This document shows positions 41,455 through 51,188 of a stretch of DNA of 64,000 nucleotides, piece after piece (positions within the stretch are counted from its first letter, which is position 1; the number at the start of each line of letters is the position of its first letter). A program made the translations under genes and the position numbers. The DNA comes from Chrysoporthe austroafricana (Eukaryota > Ascomycota > Sordariomycetes > Diaporthales > Cryphonectriaceae). The stretch covers positions 4,156,342-4,220,341 of the forward strand of contig JYIP02000007.1 in NCBI GenBank assembly GCA_001051155.2. The letters run 5' to 3'. The notes under the pieces were generated by a model, which had not been told where the DNA came from, ran no database searches, and saw only the letters and a program-made list of their open reading frames with translations.

Positions 41455-43031
41455 ATGTTTACGCGTCGATTGTTCTCTTTTCCCGTGCGCTGGGCTTCGC
41501 AAACGGCTCTGACTCGTTCTGTGATGTCTCCACGGTTTTTCTCGTCACAAATAGGTGCCAGCACGGTCAGGCCACTTCCACCCCGCAAGTTCCCGTCCCG
41601 TGGGTTTGAGACCATCGATCCAGCTGACAAGGTCGAAGAGGAGCGTCTGCCTTTCTACAAACAGGATGAATACTATCCAATGCGAATTGGAGATCTCGTC
41701 GGCGGTTTCTATCAGGTGGTTGCGAAGCTGGGCTATGGAACGACTTCGACCGTGTGGCTCTGCCATGATTTGAGGTATGTTGTTGCGAACAAGAACTGCA
41801 TTTGATCGCTTGCTAACTTGTACCTGGTAGAGAGGACAAATACTGGGCTTTGAAAGTCCATGTCAATACCTCCAGGCCAATCCAAGAGCTGAAAATACAT
41901 CAGCATTTGGCCTGGTTCATTGATCCGCACCCTGGCCGGGAACACGTCCGGCGCCTGGAGAGTACTTTCAAATTGACGGGCCCTCATGGCGAACATGAGG
42001 TCCTCGTCATGACGCCATTGGGGATGAGTCTCCAATATTTACAAGACATCCAGAAGGATAGAGTCTTCAAAAAAGACCTAGCCGCAGGTGCATTGGACCA
42101 GGTGCTACTGGGCTTAGGCTTTCTCCATAACGCAGATGTGATTCATACTGGTATGTTCGAGAGTATTGGCGGTCTGGTTATAGAGATATGGGATCTAGAT
42201 TGCTAATGCATACACAGACCTTCATCTGGGCAACCTCCTTATTGCCATCACGAATGACTCGACGATTCTCTCAACTGTGGAAGAAAACGAGGTTCGAAGA
42301 CCCTCGCCGCGAAAAGTGACCGACAATCGTACCATACATGTCTCACAATTCATGCTGGGAGGTGTAGGACCCCTTACTGTTTGTGATCTGGGGCAAGCGC
42401 GCCTCGGGAAGAAGCAAAGCGGACCTGCCATGCCGGTGCAGTATAGAGCACCTGAGGTTATTCTCAATATGCCATGGGACACTGCTGTGGATATTTGGAG
42501 TGTGGGTCTCTTGGTATGCACACACAGCCCCTTCCTCTCTGTCTCATTAACATCCCGTGCTGATACTGTTGGCTTCTTTCCGCGCTAGGCTTGGGACCTC
42601 CTCGAACGACAAGCTCTCTTCCACATTTATGACCAAGAACGTATGGAACACAATGATACACACCACCTTGCAGCCATGACAGCGCTCCTCGGCCCGCCAC
42701 CCCCGGAATTTCTGCGAAGGAGTGAGGCAACGAAGAAATTCTGGGATCAAGACGGTAAGTATCGAGACATCAAATACATCCATCACATCCTTTGCCAGGC
42801 CTGGTTCTTACCTCGACCTCAGGTGCTAACAGACAATTAGGTCAGTGGATTGGCTCTGCTCCCTTGCCTCCCAATAGGAGCATCGAGGCCATGGTCAGTA
42901 AACTGGAAGGTGAAGAAGACAAAGAGCAGTTCCTCAATTTCATGCAATGCTGTCTCGCCTGGTGCCCCGAAGATCGCCTCACGGCTTTACAAACCTACTT
43001 GCATCCTTGGCTGAGGAATAGAAGCTCGTGA
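41455..43031 (+). CDS. SRPK-like serine/threonine protein kinase, five exons
   Basis: Exons 41455-41774, 41831-42150, 42218-42513, 42589-42754 and 42841-43031 give 430 residues. The introns (56, 67, 75 and 86 nt) have GTATGT, GTATGT, GTATGC and GTAAGT donors, TGCTAAC/TGCTAAT-type branch sites in three of four, and TAG/CAG acceptors; every junction is in phase. Residues 1-35 (MFTRRLFSFPVRWASQTALT) are Arg/Ser-rich and could be a mitochondrial presequence, as often seen in this fungal subfamily. Kinase motifs are KLGYGTTSTVWL (glycine loop), YWALKVH (lysine), VIHTDLHLGNLL (catalytic loop, HTD), VCDLGQARLG (DLG for DFG), VQYRAPEVIL (APE) and VDIWSVG. The long insert between lobes typical of SRPKs is short. 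It appears intact and is the best-preserved core-type gene here; its substrates are unknown. Confidence 0.5.
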
Positions 43032-43034
43032 GCT

Positions 43035-43840
43035 GTCCATAGTACATACACAACTTGCTGAAAAGTATTTGACGGACTGAAGTAAGTATGACTGTCGTGG
43101 CGCCAGCAGCATGCTGACACAATGGCACGGCAACACCTACTACTCTGTTTGGCTCTCCAATTTGAAGGCGCTGGCCATGCAAAACGCCAATCTGTGTCTT
43201 GAACACGTGCGAGACCTGGCCACGTCTTCTGAGAGTGTTATCTCAAAATAGTAGATAGTCACCGAATAGAGCAGCTTGTGAAAGGAATGTGCTGCCACAA
43301 GAAAGGCTAGTGATCGTATGGCTGTCGCTACATTCGTGACCATTGTCAATCAGCACAGCCCAGATGCGAAGTAAAGTACCCGGCTTTGCCACAACCGTCT
43401 GAAGGGTAGCCGCAATGCAGCCCTGGACAGAAGCTGCACCGTCGGATCAGGCCACTTGGATAGGTCCAAGGGCGCTTACTCTGGGATTGCCCTGTCGATT
43501 CGATGCTTTCACAACCAGGCAGCGGGATGCCTATCTCGTGTACGAAGCTACTTCCACGATTCCAATCACCGCGACTACGATAATATAACTTACCATCCCA
43601 CCAAGCTCCCAGTGCCCTCATATCAGCAGTATATACCGAAGTATCGGCTGTAGGGAGATGAGTTCTGCTCTCTTATGTCTGCTGCGTCTGAGTGCGGTCT
43701 CTGGTCGCCGGTTCAGAACCACAAAACCTTCATGAGCTGTTCTCTGCTCCCTATTGATTAGTATGATATATTTCTGAGCCCACCCACGGGTCTGCAGCCC
43801 AGAGATGAAGATATTTTTGCGAAGCTATAGTCGACCATGA
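43035..43840. other. no supported gene
   Basis: 3' flank of the kinase gene, then sequence with only short frames of 65-90 codons lacking motifs. Confidence 0.5.
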
Positions 43841-43842
43841 CT

Positions 43843-44415
43843 CACCACAAGCCCACATAGGACGACTATTACGCATAAGCCGACATCGAAATCATCCCGC
43901 CAGCGGTCGCACGCAAGGCAAAGGTCGTCGAGGATACGCACGACTCTCAGCCTAACTTGTCCACGTCAAAGCTCCCAAGAATCGCGAGAACGCCATCGAC
44001 CTAGAACTTGAGATAGAGAGTGCTGCTGCGGAGGACGTTGAAGCAAATAATTTAGTCGGCTTTGGGAGAAAGGGAGGCCGCTGGCCAGCTCAGTATTTTC
44101 AGCATAGCATAGATCATGTCTTAGCTAGGAATCGATCTCTGATACTTCTCAGCGGACGAAAGCGATCGACTCTGCATCATCCGCCACTCCGAGCGACCAG
44201 AGGCCGCGTAAGGAAAGAGTGCGCCATACACAGATCCTCGATATGCCACGCTTTTGCAGACGAAGGGGACTTATATGGAGACATCAGACCTTAGCATGAC
44301 TGAGAAAAGCAAGCAAACATGTTGGGACTTGCTGCATGGGCCTCAGTCACAACCAACAGGGTTCATGTTTGACGATTTCGTCTTCGAACAGGCTTGCAAG
44401 ACTCTGTATCGATGA
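43843..44415 (+). pseudogene. DUF7924-family remnant
   Basis: Recognisable blocks are VGFGRKGGRWPAQYFQ and ARNRSL (corresponding to VAFWARENRWPPGYG and LARKKS of the 15.5 kb copy), HSERPEA (from TPSDQRPREE), then in a clean frame KSAPYTDPRYATLLQTKGTY, METSDLSMTEKSKQTCWDLL and MFDDFVFEQACKTLYR. The copy stops there, before the VNEGWNNSIPLT core, and has several stops and frame changes upstream. It is older than the 15.5 kb copy. Confidence 0.5.
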
Positions 44416-44419
44416 AAAA

Positions 44420-45555
44420 GAAAGACTTCGTCGTTGAAGTAGAGTGGCAATGAAACACACTGATGGTTGAAAGCAGAAAGCAATTCTAGTCGTGGTTAAA
44501 AAGCCAGTCCCTTGAATCAAGACAACGACCATCAACTTTCTTTCCACGTCGCAGCTCCAGCTCCGTATTGCTATTAATTGATGAACAGCAATCCGAGTAG
44601 GGAGCCTGGCGCTTATGAACCCTGGTCAAAACCTCTTCAGAATTACTACAGTGTTTTGTCTCACCATTCACGTCGCCAACGTACCCGACCCAGCCCTCTC
44701 CAACCCTTATAAATGCGACTGAGGTCTCCAAAAGCCAATCCCTCGCCCGAGCATAGGGGCCAGTGACTTCACAACCGACCGATCCGTTGCTACATACCAC
44801 GTGCCGTCGGGATCCCCATTCCCTAGAAACAGAGCCTTGTGATTGTACGCGGACGGAAGTCTAGTCGCTAGTCGACAGACCGTTTGGCGATTGAGTAACT
44901 AACAAAGCCGTATAAATAATAAGAGCCGGCTTTCTAGGGAAGATCCCACACTTCCTCCATATACGTTGCGAGGTCGTGGGGACGGGTTTCCGCACTCAAT
45001 AATCCGCCTAGAACTACTTTGCCTCGTTGCAGCCATAATCCGCCAATTTTGGAGATACGGTGGCGTTCCTAGGATTGATAATCCCCGGCTCCGTCACAGG
45101 GATCCAGCGAGGCCGATCATTCTGTTCAGGTAGTTCCAAGGCTTGCCGCGTACTGTTGGCCTAGTTGAGCTTGGACTTTGAAGCCAACACACCAATTAGG
45201 TACCTATGAATATCCTGCAGAAGTGATTGTTGCAAGGCATTTCCAAGGGAGAGAACCAAGACTTCGGGTGCCATCATGGTGTCCATCCTGTGTCTCCGAG
45301 GCGATGAATATAGGGGTAATGGGGTTGAAAGCATCATGTGCCTGTCTCTGAAACTACTATCACAATTTAATATCGGGCAGCAATGCATTGAGTAGTCAAT
45401 GTGATCTCATTATGTGGCTTGCATATCAATGCGCTACGCTGACGTAGCGTGGCGCTTTGGAACTCAGGCAGAAAACAGTGCCAATCCGCCCGAGACCATG
45501 TACCAATTATCTTCGATCTTGCTTGCGCTTTTCTGGTGCGTATTAAATATTCCAC
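44420..45555. other. no supported gene; degenerate coding-like stretches
   Basis: On the minus strand 44.95-45.30 kb contains protein-like runs (KVVLGGLLSAETRPHDLATY, MEEVWDLP, PITPIFIASETQDGHHDG) broken by many stops. A 104-codon minus frame at 44486-44800 (SVAFIRVGEGWVGYVGDVNG) also looks partly coding. I recognise no family in either. Confidence 0.5.
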
Positions 45556-45559
45556 GAGG

Positions 45560-45770
45560 GAGACGAGTGAGGAAGCCGAAAGGGTCGAGAGAGATACGTG
45601 AGACAAAGCCACGAGTGAGACGAGGGAGGGGAAAGAGAAGAGCAAGACGAGCTAGATGAGGGAGAAGACCGAGACGAGAGAGACAAGACCAGGAGGGAAA
45701 CAGGGTCAAGAACAAGATAAGGCCAAGGAAGGAGACAAAGCCAGGAGGGAAGCAAAGGCTAGCTTACGTT
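45560..45770 (+). repeat. purine-rich low-complexity tract
   Basis: About 210 bases of GAGACGAG/GAGACAAG-type sequence, more than 80 percent purine on the plus strand by eye. The resulting Arg/Glu/Lys-rich frame (45656-46075) is a by-product. Such tracts can form triplex DNA; no role is implied. Confidence 0.5.
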
Positions 45771-45959
45771 CCGACTATCAACCAAACCCACGTAACTACG
45801 CGTATATTGCTCCGTATAGTGATACCTTGTCCATAGTAAGAAGGGGCTTCGTTGCATCTCATCCTCCTCCAACTGTTCAAAGACTATGCGGAAAGCTGAG
45901 TCCCTACGTCTCGGTCCGTGAGAGGCATCTCAATCTTTTAGTCTGCCTGGCCCGGCCGG

Positions 45960-46520
45960 ATGGGAGCAGCATCCAAGTGCTCCGGGTGGGTTTGCAAGAT
46001 TTGTCTGTTGGCATACAATCTTCCGAGACCCTTGAAAAGCAAATACTGCAAGTTTTTTGGTCTAGCGCAAATTAATTCTCTCAGTCTTCTTCGGCAAACG
46101 TATTCTGAGCACTCACACGGACTAGCATCTCTGTTCCCAGGGCTCCTGGCAAGATGTGTCCTGCTTCTAGAGGACATTGACGCCGTGGAGATGACCTAGT
46201 TACGACAACTCAAATCCGACGATTCTTCAGAACAGCACGGTGGGCTTCCCAAGAGAGCACCCAAATTCAGCCTTTCAAATTCGTTCAATGTTCTCGATAG
46301 TATGACATCACAAGGGGACCGTATCCTTATCATGACTTCCAAGCAGTTCAATGCGAAACCGGATTCGTACCAAAAGCTGAAAGGCAAGAAACTGCCGTCG
46401 GACTCGACAAAGCGCGCGTTCGGGGCCAAGATCCCATATGTAAACGTGGACGCCTCCACGCACCATGCGATAAGACTTACACCTGGAGACGAACTCCCCG
46501 TAAGTTTACCTAGCAAATAG
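45960..46520 (+). pseudogene. BCS1-like AAA ATPase fragment
   Basis: Reads LAQINSLSLLRQTYSEHSHG, LASLFPGLLARCVLLLEDID, AVEMT (Walker B with the conserved Glu-Asp-Ile-Asp), a stop, then LSNSFNVLDSMTSQGDRILI, MTSK (the sensor-1 region; BCS1 proteins have LLNVLDGVASQEGRVLIMTT-like sequence). The Walker A region upstream is not recognisable, and after MTSKQFNAK the sequence no longer follows the family (no RPGRVD arginine motif). In intact form these ATPases act at the mitochondrial inner membrane or in related fungal paralogues. Clearly a relic. Confidence 0.5.
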
Positions 46521-46609
46521 AATGACTTGCTTATACCCTAACCTTTGTTCGTATAATTTTGAATTTCTGTAATCCTTATATAAGGCGGCTGTTCTGCCGC
46601 CAAAATTAG

Positions 46610-46760
46610 ACCCGGGCCACGTTCGTCCTGTGCTCTACTGAATCAGCCTGTTTCTATAACCTAGGCCATTCGTTGGTCCATAACACGTTAGTTTTGTTCT
46701 CCACTGAGCTGGTCTGTTCCTGTACCCTGGGCCGTTCGTTGGTTTATAACACTGGCCGTA
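46610..46760 (-). mobile_element. two tandem LTR ends, family A
   Basis: The reverse complement of the family A left end occurs twice: CTGAATCAGCCTGTTTCTAT...GGCCATTCGTTGGTCCATAACA (to about 46685) and CTGAGCTGGTCTGTTCCTGT...GGCCGTTCGTTGGTTTATAACA (to about 46751). Only about 60 bases of each remain. They differ from each other, so they represent two truncated insertions or an old tandem. Confidence 0.5.
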
Positions 46761-47024
46761 CGAGCACCTATTTATAACGAAAAAGACCTTAAATATATCG
46801 CAGAACGAATTAGAACCGATTGAAAAGCTTAAAGTACGGGATAAGAGAATAATCGAAGCTTAAATATGACTGGCTTTGCGAAAGACTGCCGTTTTATGCG
46901 AAGATGGAATAAGAAAACAGAAGACTAGGCACGGTTTCCAACTTGTCTCTCCGTGCTTGCTTTGCGCGCTTTTTTTCCAGGAGTAGGGCGGAGCACCGCT
47001 AGTGGTCGGAAAATATTAACTCTT

Positions 47025-47280
47025 ATCACTCATCGAGTATGAATACATATCCGATAGTATGGCAGCGCCAGAGGGCGTAGCCTGGGCAATAGCACGTGAT
47101 ATCCCTCTGAGTGAACGCCTAGGCAACATAAGTGAATGCTAGTTACGTGATATCTCTCTGATAATATAAGTGAACGCTGGTCATAGGACTATGGTCCATG
47201 CGCTAAGGAAAGCAACAAATAGCCAGCCATTTGCTTGGCTAGATTGCAGTAATACAGTTGTTCTGGGTCAAGATTCTCCT
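47025..47280 (+). mobile_element. older mobile element, 5' region, copy 2
   Basis: Inverted relative to 39835-41115 and uninterrupted: GTTAACTCTTATCACTCATC, GAGTATGAATACATATCCGA, GTATGGCAGCGCCAGAGGGC, two about-50-bp sub-repeats with GTGATATCYCTCTGA and ATAAGTGAAYGCT, and TTTGCTTGGCTAGATTGCAG. It directly precedes the AAQKTLALLGK ORF, in the same relative arrangement as copy 1. Confidence 0.5.
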
Positions 47281-47347
47281 TCAATAAATAACCTCCAGGC
47301 GACTTGCAATTTCACCGGGCTGAAACAGACTGCAACACATTAAGAAT

Positions 47348-47972
47348 TTGCTTTTGCGTCTCGCGATGTCCTCTTCTCTTGCAGTACAGAAAACGCTAGC
47401 CTTACTTGGCAAGGTTACGTATACACAAGTCGAGCAGGCCAATAAACTTGAAGCGATGTGGATATCAGCTCTTAACACTGCCAACCAAACTGTTCAGCTG
47501 GATGTCAGTATCATCTCCCATCCGACACATATCGGAACCTCACACTAACTTCCTGCAGTTCCCAAGCATCAATGCTATGGAGATCTCGTCCGTTGAGTCC
47601 TTGAATCACACATACATTCCAGCAAGTACAAGCATGTATGGCGGATATAAGAGCTAACAGGGTCTGAAATCAAGCGGTGCGATGGCTCACCAGTCGTCTA
47701 CTGTTGCGGCATACACAAATGTGATGAGTGTACAATTTTACGAAGGAGAAAGATGGATAACTTCAGGACATGTATACCTAAACGGATGCATCGCCTATGG
47801 CCAGAGAGCCAAAAACCCAGGACAGGAGACTTCCTGGAAGCCAGCCAAGGATCAGGTGGACCAAAAAACATGGACTATACTTGATACGTGGAAGAAAAAG
47901 TCGAGGAAAGTCATGGTGGACAAGGATGGCTGGTGTTACATTGAGAAAGGCTGCGAGAAAGTCTATTTCTAG
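47348..47972 (+). CDS. mobile ORF 'AAQKTLALLGK', copy 2, one intron, internal stop
   Basis: The frame starts MSSSLAVQKTLALLGKVTYT (or 18 bases upstream), continues QVEQANKLEAMWISALNTAN and meets a textbook fungal intron at about 47502-47556 (GTCAGT, CACTAAC, TGCAG). In phase after it come FPSINAMEISSVESLNHTYI and a TAA at about 47656. Without any frame change the reading resumes GLKSSGAMAHQSSTVAAYTN, SVQFYEGERWITSGHVYLNG, GQRAKNPGQETSWKPAKDQ and KDGWCYIEKGCEKVYF to 47972. The region after the stop looks like real coding sequence, so the TAA is either a lesion or lies in a second intron I could not define. No family recognised. Its 3' end overlaps the truncated end of the GDE1-like relic on the other strand. 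Confidence 0.5.
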
Positions 47973-47984
47973 GCTCGGTAGCAG

Positions 47985-50284
47985 GTGTTGCTGGCTGCTC
48001 ACTGAGTTCGATATCGAAACAGACAGATGGATCGATCTGCACAAGCAAATCTTTCAGTGTTGTCAATGACCCATGGATACATTGACTCTTGATATTCCCC
48101 TTGAAGCCGGACTGCTGGATGTTGAAAGTAGACTTGAGCCTCGTTATAAAGTCCGCATTATCTGGAGGTCGCTTGCCTGCTGAGCTTGCTCGCGGTCTTC
48201 GTGGTCCTCTTGTATTAGCTAATCGAAACACTGATTCTGACGTCCTATAAGGACCGCCATGCCCATCTTGCAGCGTGCTCGGCACCATGAACTACAGTTC
48301 TGGGTTAATATAGATCTATCCAGAACAAATTCGGCTCACTTGGGCTCGACTTACCTGCTCATAAGTGATGGTATGTATTGGGGCATCCGTGCCAGTCTCA
48401 CTGACTAGGAAATCATGATATACCACTGGAACCAAGTCTCTTGTTACTTGTACATCTGATATCTGTGTGAGCCTGACTATATCCTCGAGTTACTTGCCAC
48501 GGATCAATTTGAATTTACCAAACTGTGAGTATGATTAGCAATGATATCAGGAGAGAAATTGCGCATGAGTTTGTTTGGTACCTCAAGGATATCCGCACCT
48601 AGCTCAAGAGCTGCAGAGAGTTACAGAGTCAATACATACATCCATCGTGTTCTCTCCCAACTGCAAACGGTCTTGCTTAGCGTTGTACTAGCCAAGACCT
48701 AGCCTCAGTTAGCTTGTTGGCAGACTAATATTTGTGATCCAACCGAGGTCACTTGCCTCGGTGACCTGCAATCAAAGTTGAGTTGTCCGGTCTCAGTATC
48801 ACCCTGGAAGGTGTCGGTGTCGGTCCCTGATATGAAAGTGGCTTCGCTATCACGAACGTAAAAGTGAGGCTGCCGATGTAGTTGCTACCAGCAGCATCGG
48901 AGGAGACAAGGGAAACAGTGTAGTCCCTCATAAGACTTTCCAGCGACGGCCCTAGTCCCTGTCGAAGATCACCCAGCGTAACAATGGCTGAGCCGATGGG
49001 TGACTGTTGTTGCACGTGGTCGTGTCCTCCGAGTACAGAGCAGTATACTCTGAACAACAATCTTGTGGTGCTGGGATCTTTCGCAGTGAAGTGAAAAGGG
49101 TCATTAGAAAAGTCTTCGAGGACTGGAAACGGGATCGAGTATTGCCTAGTAGCATCACAATCGATAGCGGATATCCAAAGCGTTAGACTGCTATTAGGTA
49201 TCTGCATAGGAGCAACAAGCCGGCGGAATGGGTCCATTTGAAGGATGATCGACTCCTTGTCCATGTTGAAGTGGCCGAGATTCATGAAAATGTGGCTGCA
49301 GTCTCCGGCATCCCCATGAATCTCCGCGTCCAAAGAGGCATCATTTCGGCTCCTAGATCGGTGGGTAGCTATGGCCATCCGTTGTGTATGTCCTGCGCTC
49401 CGCCCAATAGAAGCACAAGCTCCTTTTCTGTGGCCCTGTAACGTCTTCACCAGAGCTGGCAGGCCTCTGAAAGCAGCATGGTCCACGGCGGTCCAGCCAC
49501 TATGGTCGCTCATGCCGGTATCGCAACTTGGGTGGGCCAACAAAACTTTCACCACATTTGTATGGTTATAGATCGAGGCCACTATTAGTGATGTTCTGCT
49601 GTGTAACTTCATTTCAACGTTGACGCTGCTGATATAGGTTGATAGCTTTCCCACAATGGATGCCTGTCCGTACTGAGATGCCTCATATATCAATTCATGT
49701 ATTCTCAAGCCTTGAGCAAGCAGTTGAGGTATGGCATCGATGAGAATCTCCGTGATGTGCGTGCGCTGCGATCTGATAGCCAAGGACACCAGATCGTAAA
49801 ACATATCCTTAAGCCTCTTCACATCAGGTGCCACGTTCTGCCTATCAGAAGACTGTAGCTGATGCAGGAACAACTTGATAATGTCAGAATGTCCTTCGGT
49901 GACAGCAACTGATAGTGGCGTCTCACCCAGACGATCAGGGACGAGGAAGATAGGCAAATTGTCCTTGGCCGTAGGGTCTTGCAGTGCATTCATCCGCTCA
50001 ACCAAAGTTTTCACTCCTCGCAACTGACATAAAACCCTGCCCACTTAGGGATTCGGCACCAGGGAAGATCTCTGCCAAACCTCATGATGGTGACTCCGGC
50101 GTTCAGCAAGTTGCAGGGGCAGGTGAACTAAAGCGAAATATTGTCTTGCGAAGACGGCACGTCTGCCAGCGTCGAATGAAAAAAACGATGCAAGAATACA
50201 AACTCCTCTCGCCTCACTCTTGCTCACAATCTTTAAGTACTTTCGTCGAGGTATGTACATCCTTTGTGGTGCGGCGGCCCGCAC
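47985..50284 (-). pseudogene. GDE1/PHO81-type SPX-ankyrin-GDPD protein, frameshifted and truncated
   Basis: Upstream block 50284-50090 (YLKIVSKSEARGVCILASFF, FARQYFALVHLPLQLAERR) corresponds to the linker after the SPX domain. VTIMRFGRD, IFPGAESLSGQGFMSVARSE and VERMNALQDPTAKDNLPIFL then follow in three different frames, showing small indels between 50.1 and 50.0 kb. A clean 431-codon frame (50044-48749) has ankyrin repeats (RLGETPLSVAVTEGHSDIIK; HSGWTAVDHAAFRGLPALVK) and the beta-rich pre-GDPD domain, reaching the GDPD start LIAGHRG. Pieces of GDPD follow: RLQLGENT, DVQVTRDLVPVVYHDF (divided by small introns or lesions), KGNIKSQCIHGSLTTLKDLL and VCFDIELSEQ. The gene then ends abruptly near 47.99 kb, losing the rest of the catalytic domain. 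Intact relatives degrade glycerophosphodiesters or sense phosphate. The SPX domain itself was not found upstream. Confidence 0.5.
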
Positions 50285-50289
50285 GCTAC

Positions 50290-51188
50290 CGTAGACAGGT
50301 CTAGACTTAGATTAGTTTGTCTAGACAAATTCAACCCCGTTCTTTCACTTACCCCTTCCGTTGTTGTGGTGTGGTGGATGCGCATGTTGTCACGCTGGCA
50401 ACTACGACGCCCCCCCCCCGGGGGCCAAGCCTTGGTGGTTGGTATTTGACGTGCGACGTGGACACCACCTTTAGAACACCGTGACCTTCTTTCTTGGAAA
50501 ACGCCACCACGCTGCTCGGAGTGCTTCAATCCCAGCACTGTTGGGACTCCTAGCTCCCTTTACTCCCTGTTGCTCTAGGGCAACCCTGTGACGTCTCTTA
50601 GGCCCAGGTTCATAATGGGAATAGTGTGCTCTTCAAAAGTGGATAAGCTACAGTGGATGAATTGGTATGTCTTTGCTCGGGCTCCGCTGCTCCAGAACCC
50701 ATCAAATAGCTTCTTGGAGATAGCAAACCATTGCATTCAATAAACCAAGACAAAATATTGAACTGGCGGCATAGACTATTCTAACAATACTGACCCAAGA
50801 CGTTCAACCACATCATCCGCTATGCTCCTCCCTGCTTCGCACTGCATACAACGCACAGCGTTTTCGATACTTCGTTCAGACCGGGATAGTTGGTACAGCA
50901 CACTTTCCACTTGCGTTTGCCAGTCACGCTTTCAGCCTTCTGCCTACGTTCGAGTTTCAAATCTTCCTCCTCTATAGATACCGCGGATTTACTATACTTG
51001 CTCCTCTTTAAAATACACTAGTGATCATGCTGCTTGTGAACTCACATAAATAGCTGAGCCTGGGTGAGTGCTGACGGATCTTTCCACTGTGCTTCAGAAC
51101 AAGCTCTACCACCCTCCCGCCCGTCAATTTTCAGCACCTAACAACATTACATTACCATTTCGACATGGCATCGCTGCCTAGCCACACT
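50290..51188. other. no supported gene
   Basis: A short palindrome-like motif (GTCTAGAC twice at about 50297 and 50320) and a C-tract at 50412-50420 are the only structures seen. The last 150 bases share short words with the upstream region of the NLS-repeat gene (CAGAACAAGCTCTAC versus TGGAACAAGCTCTGC), consistent with a duplicated promoter. Confidence 0.5.
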
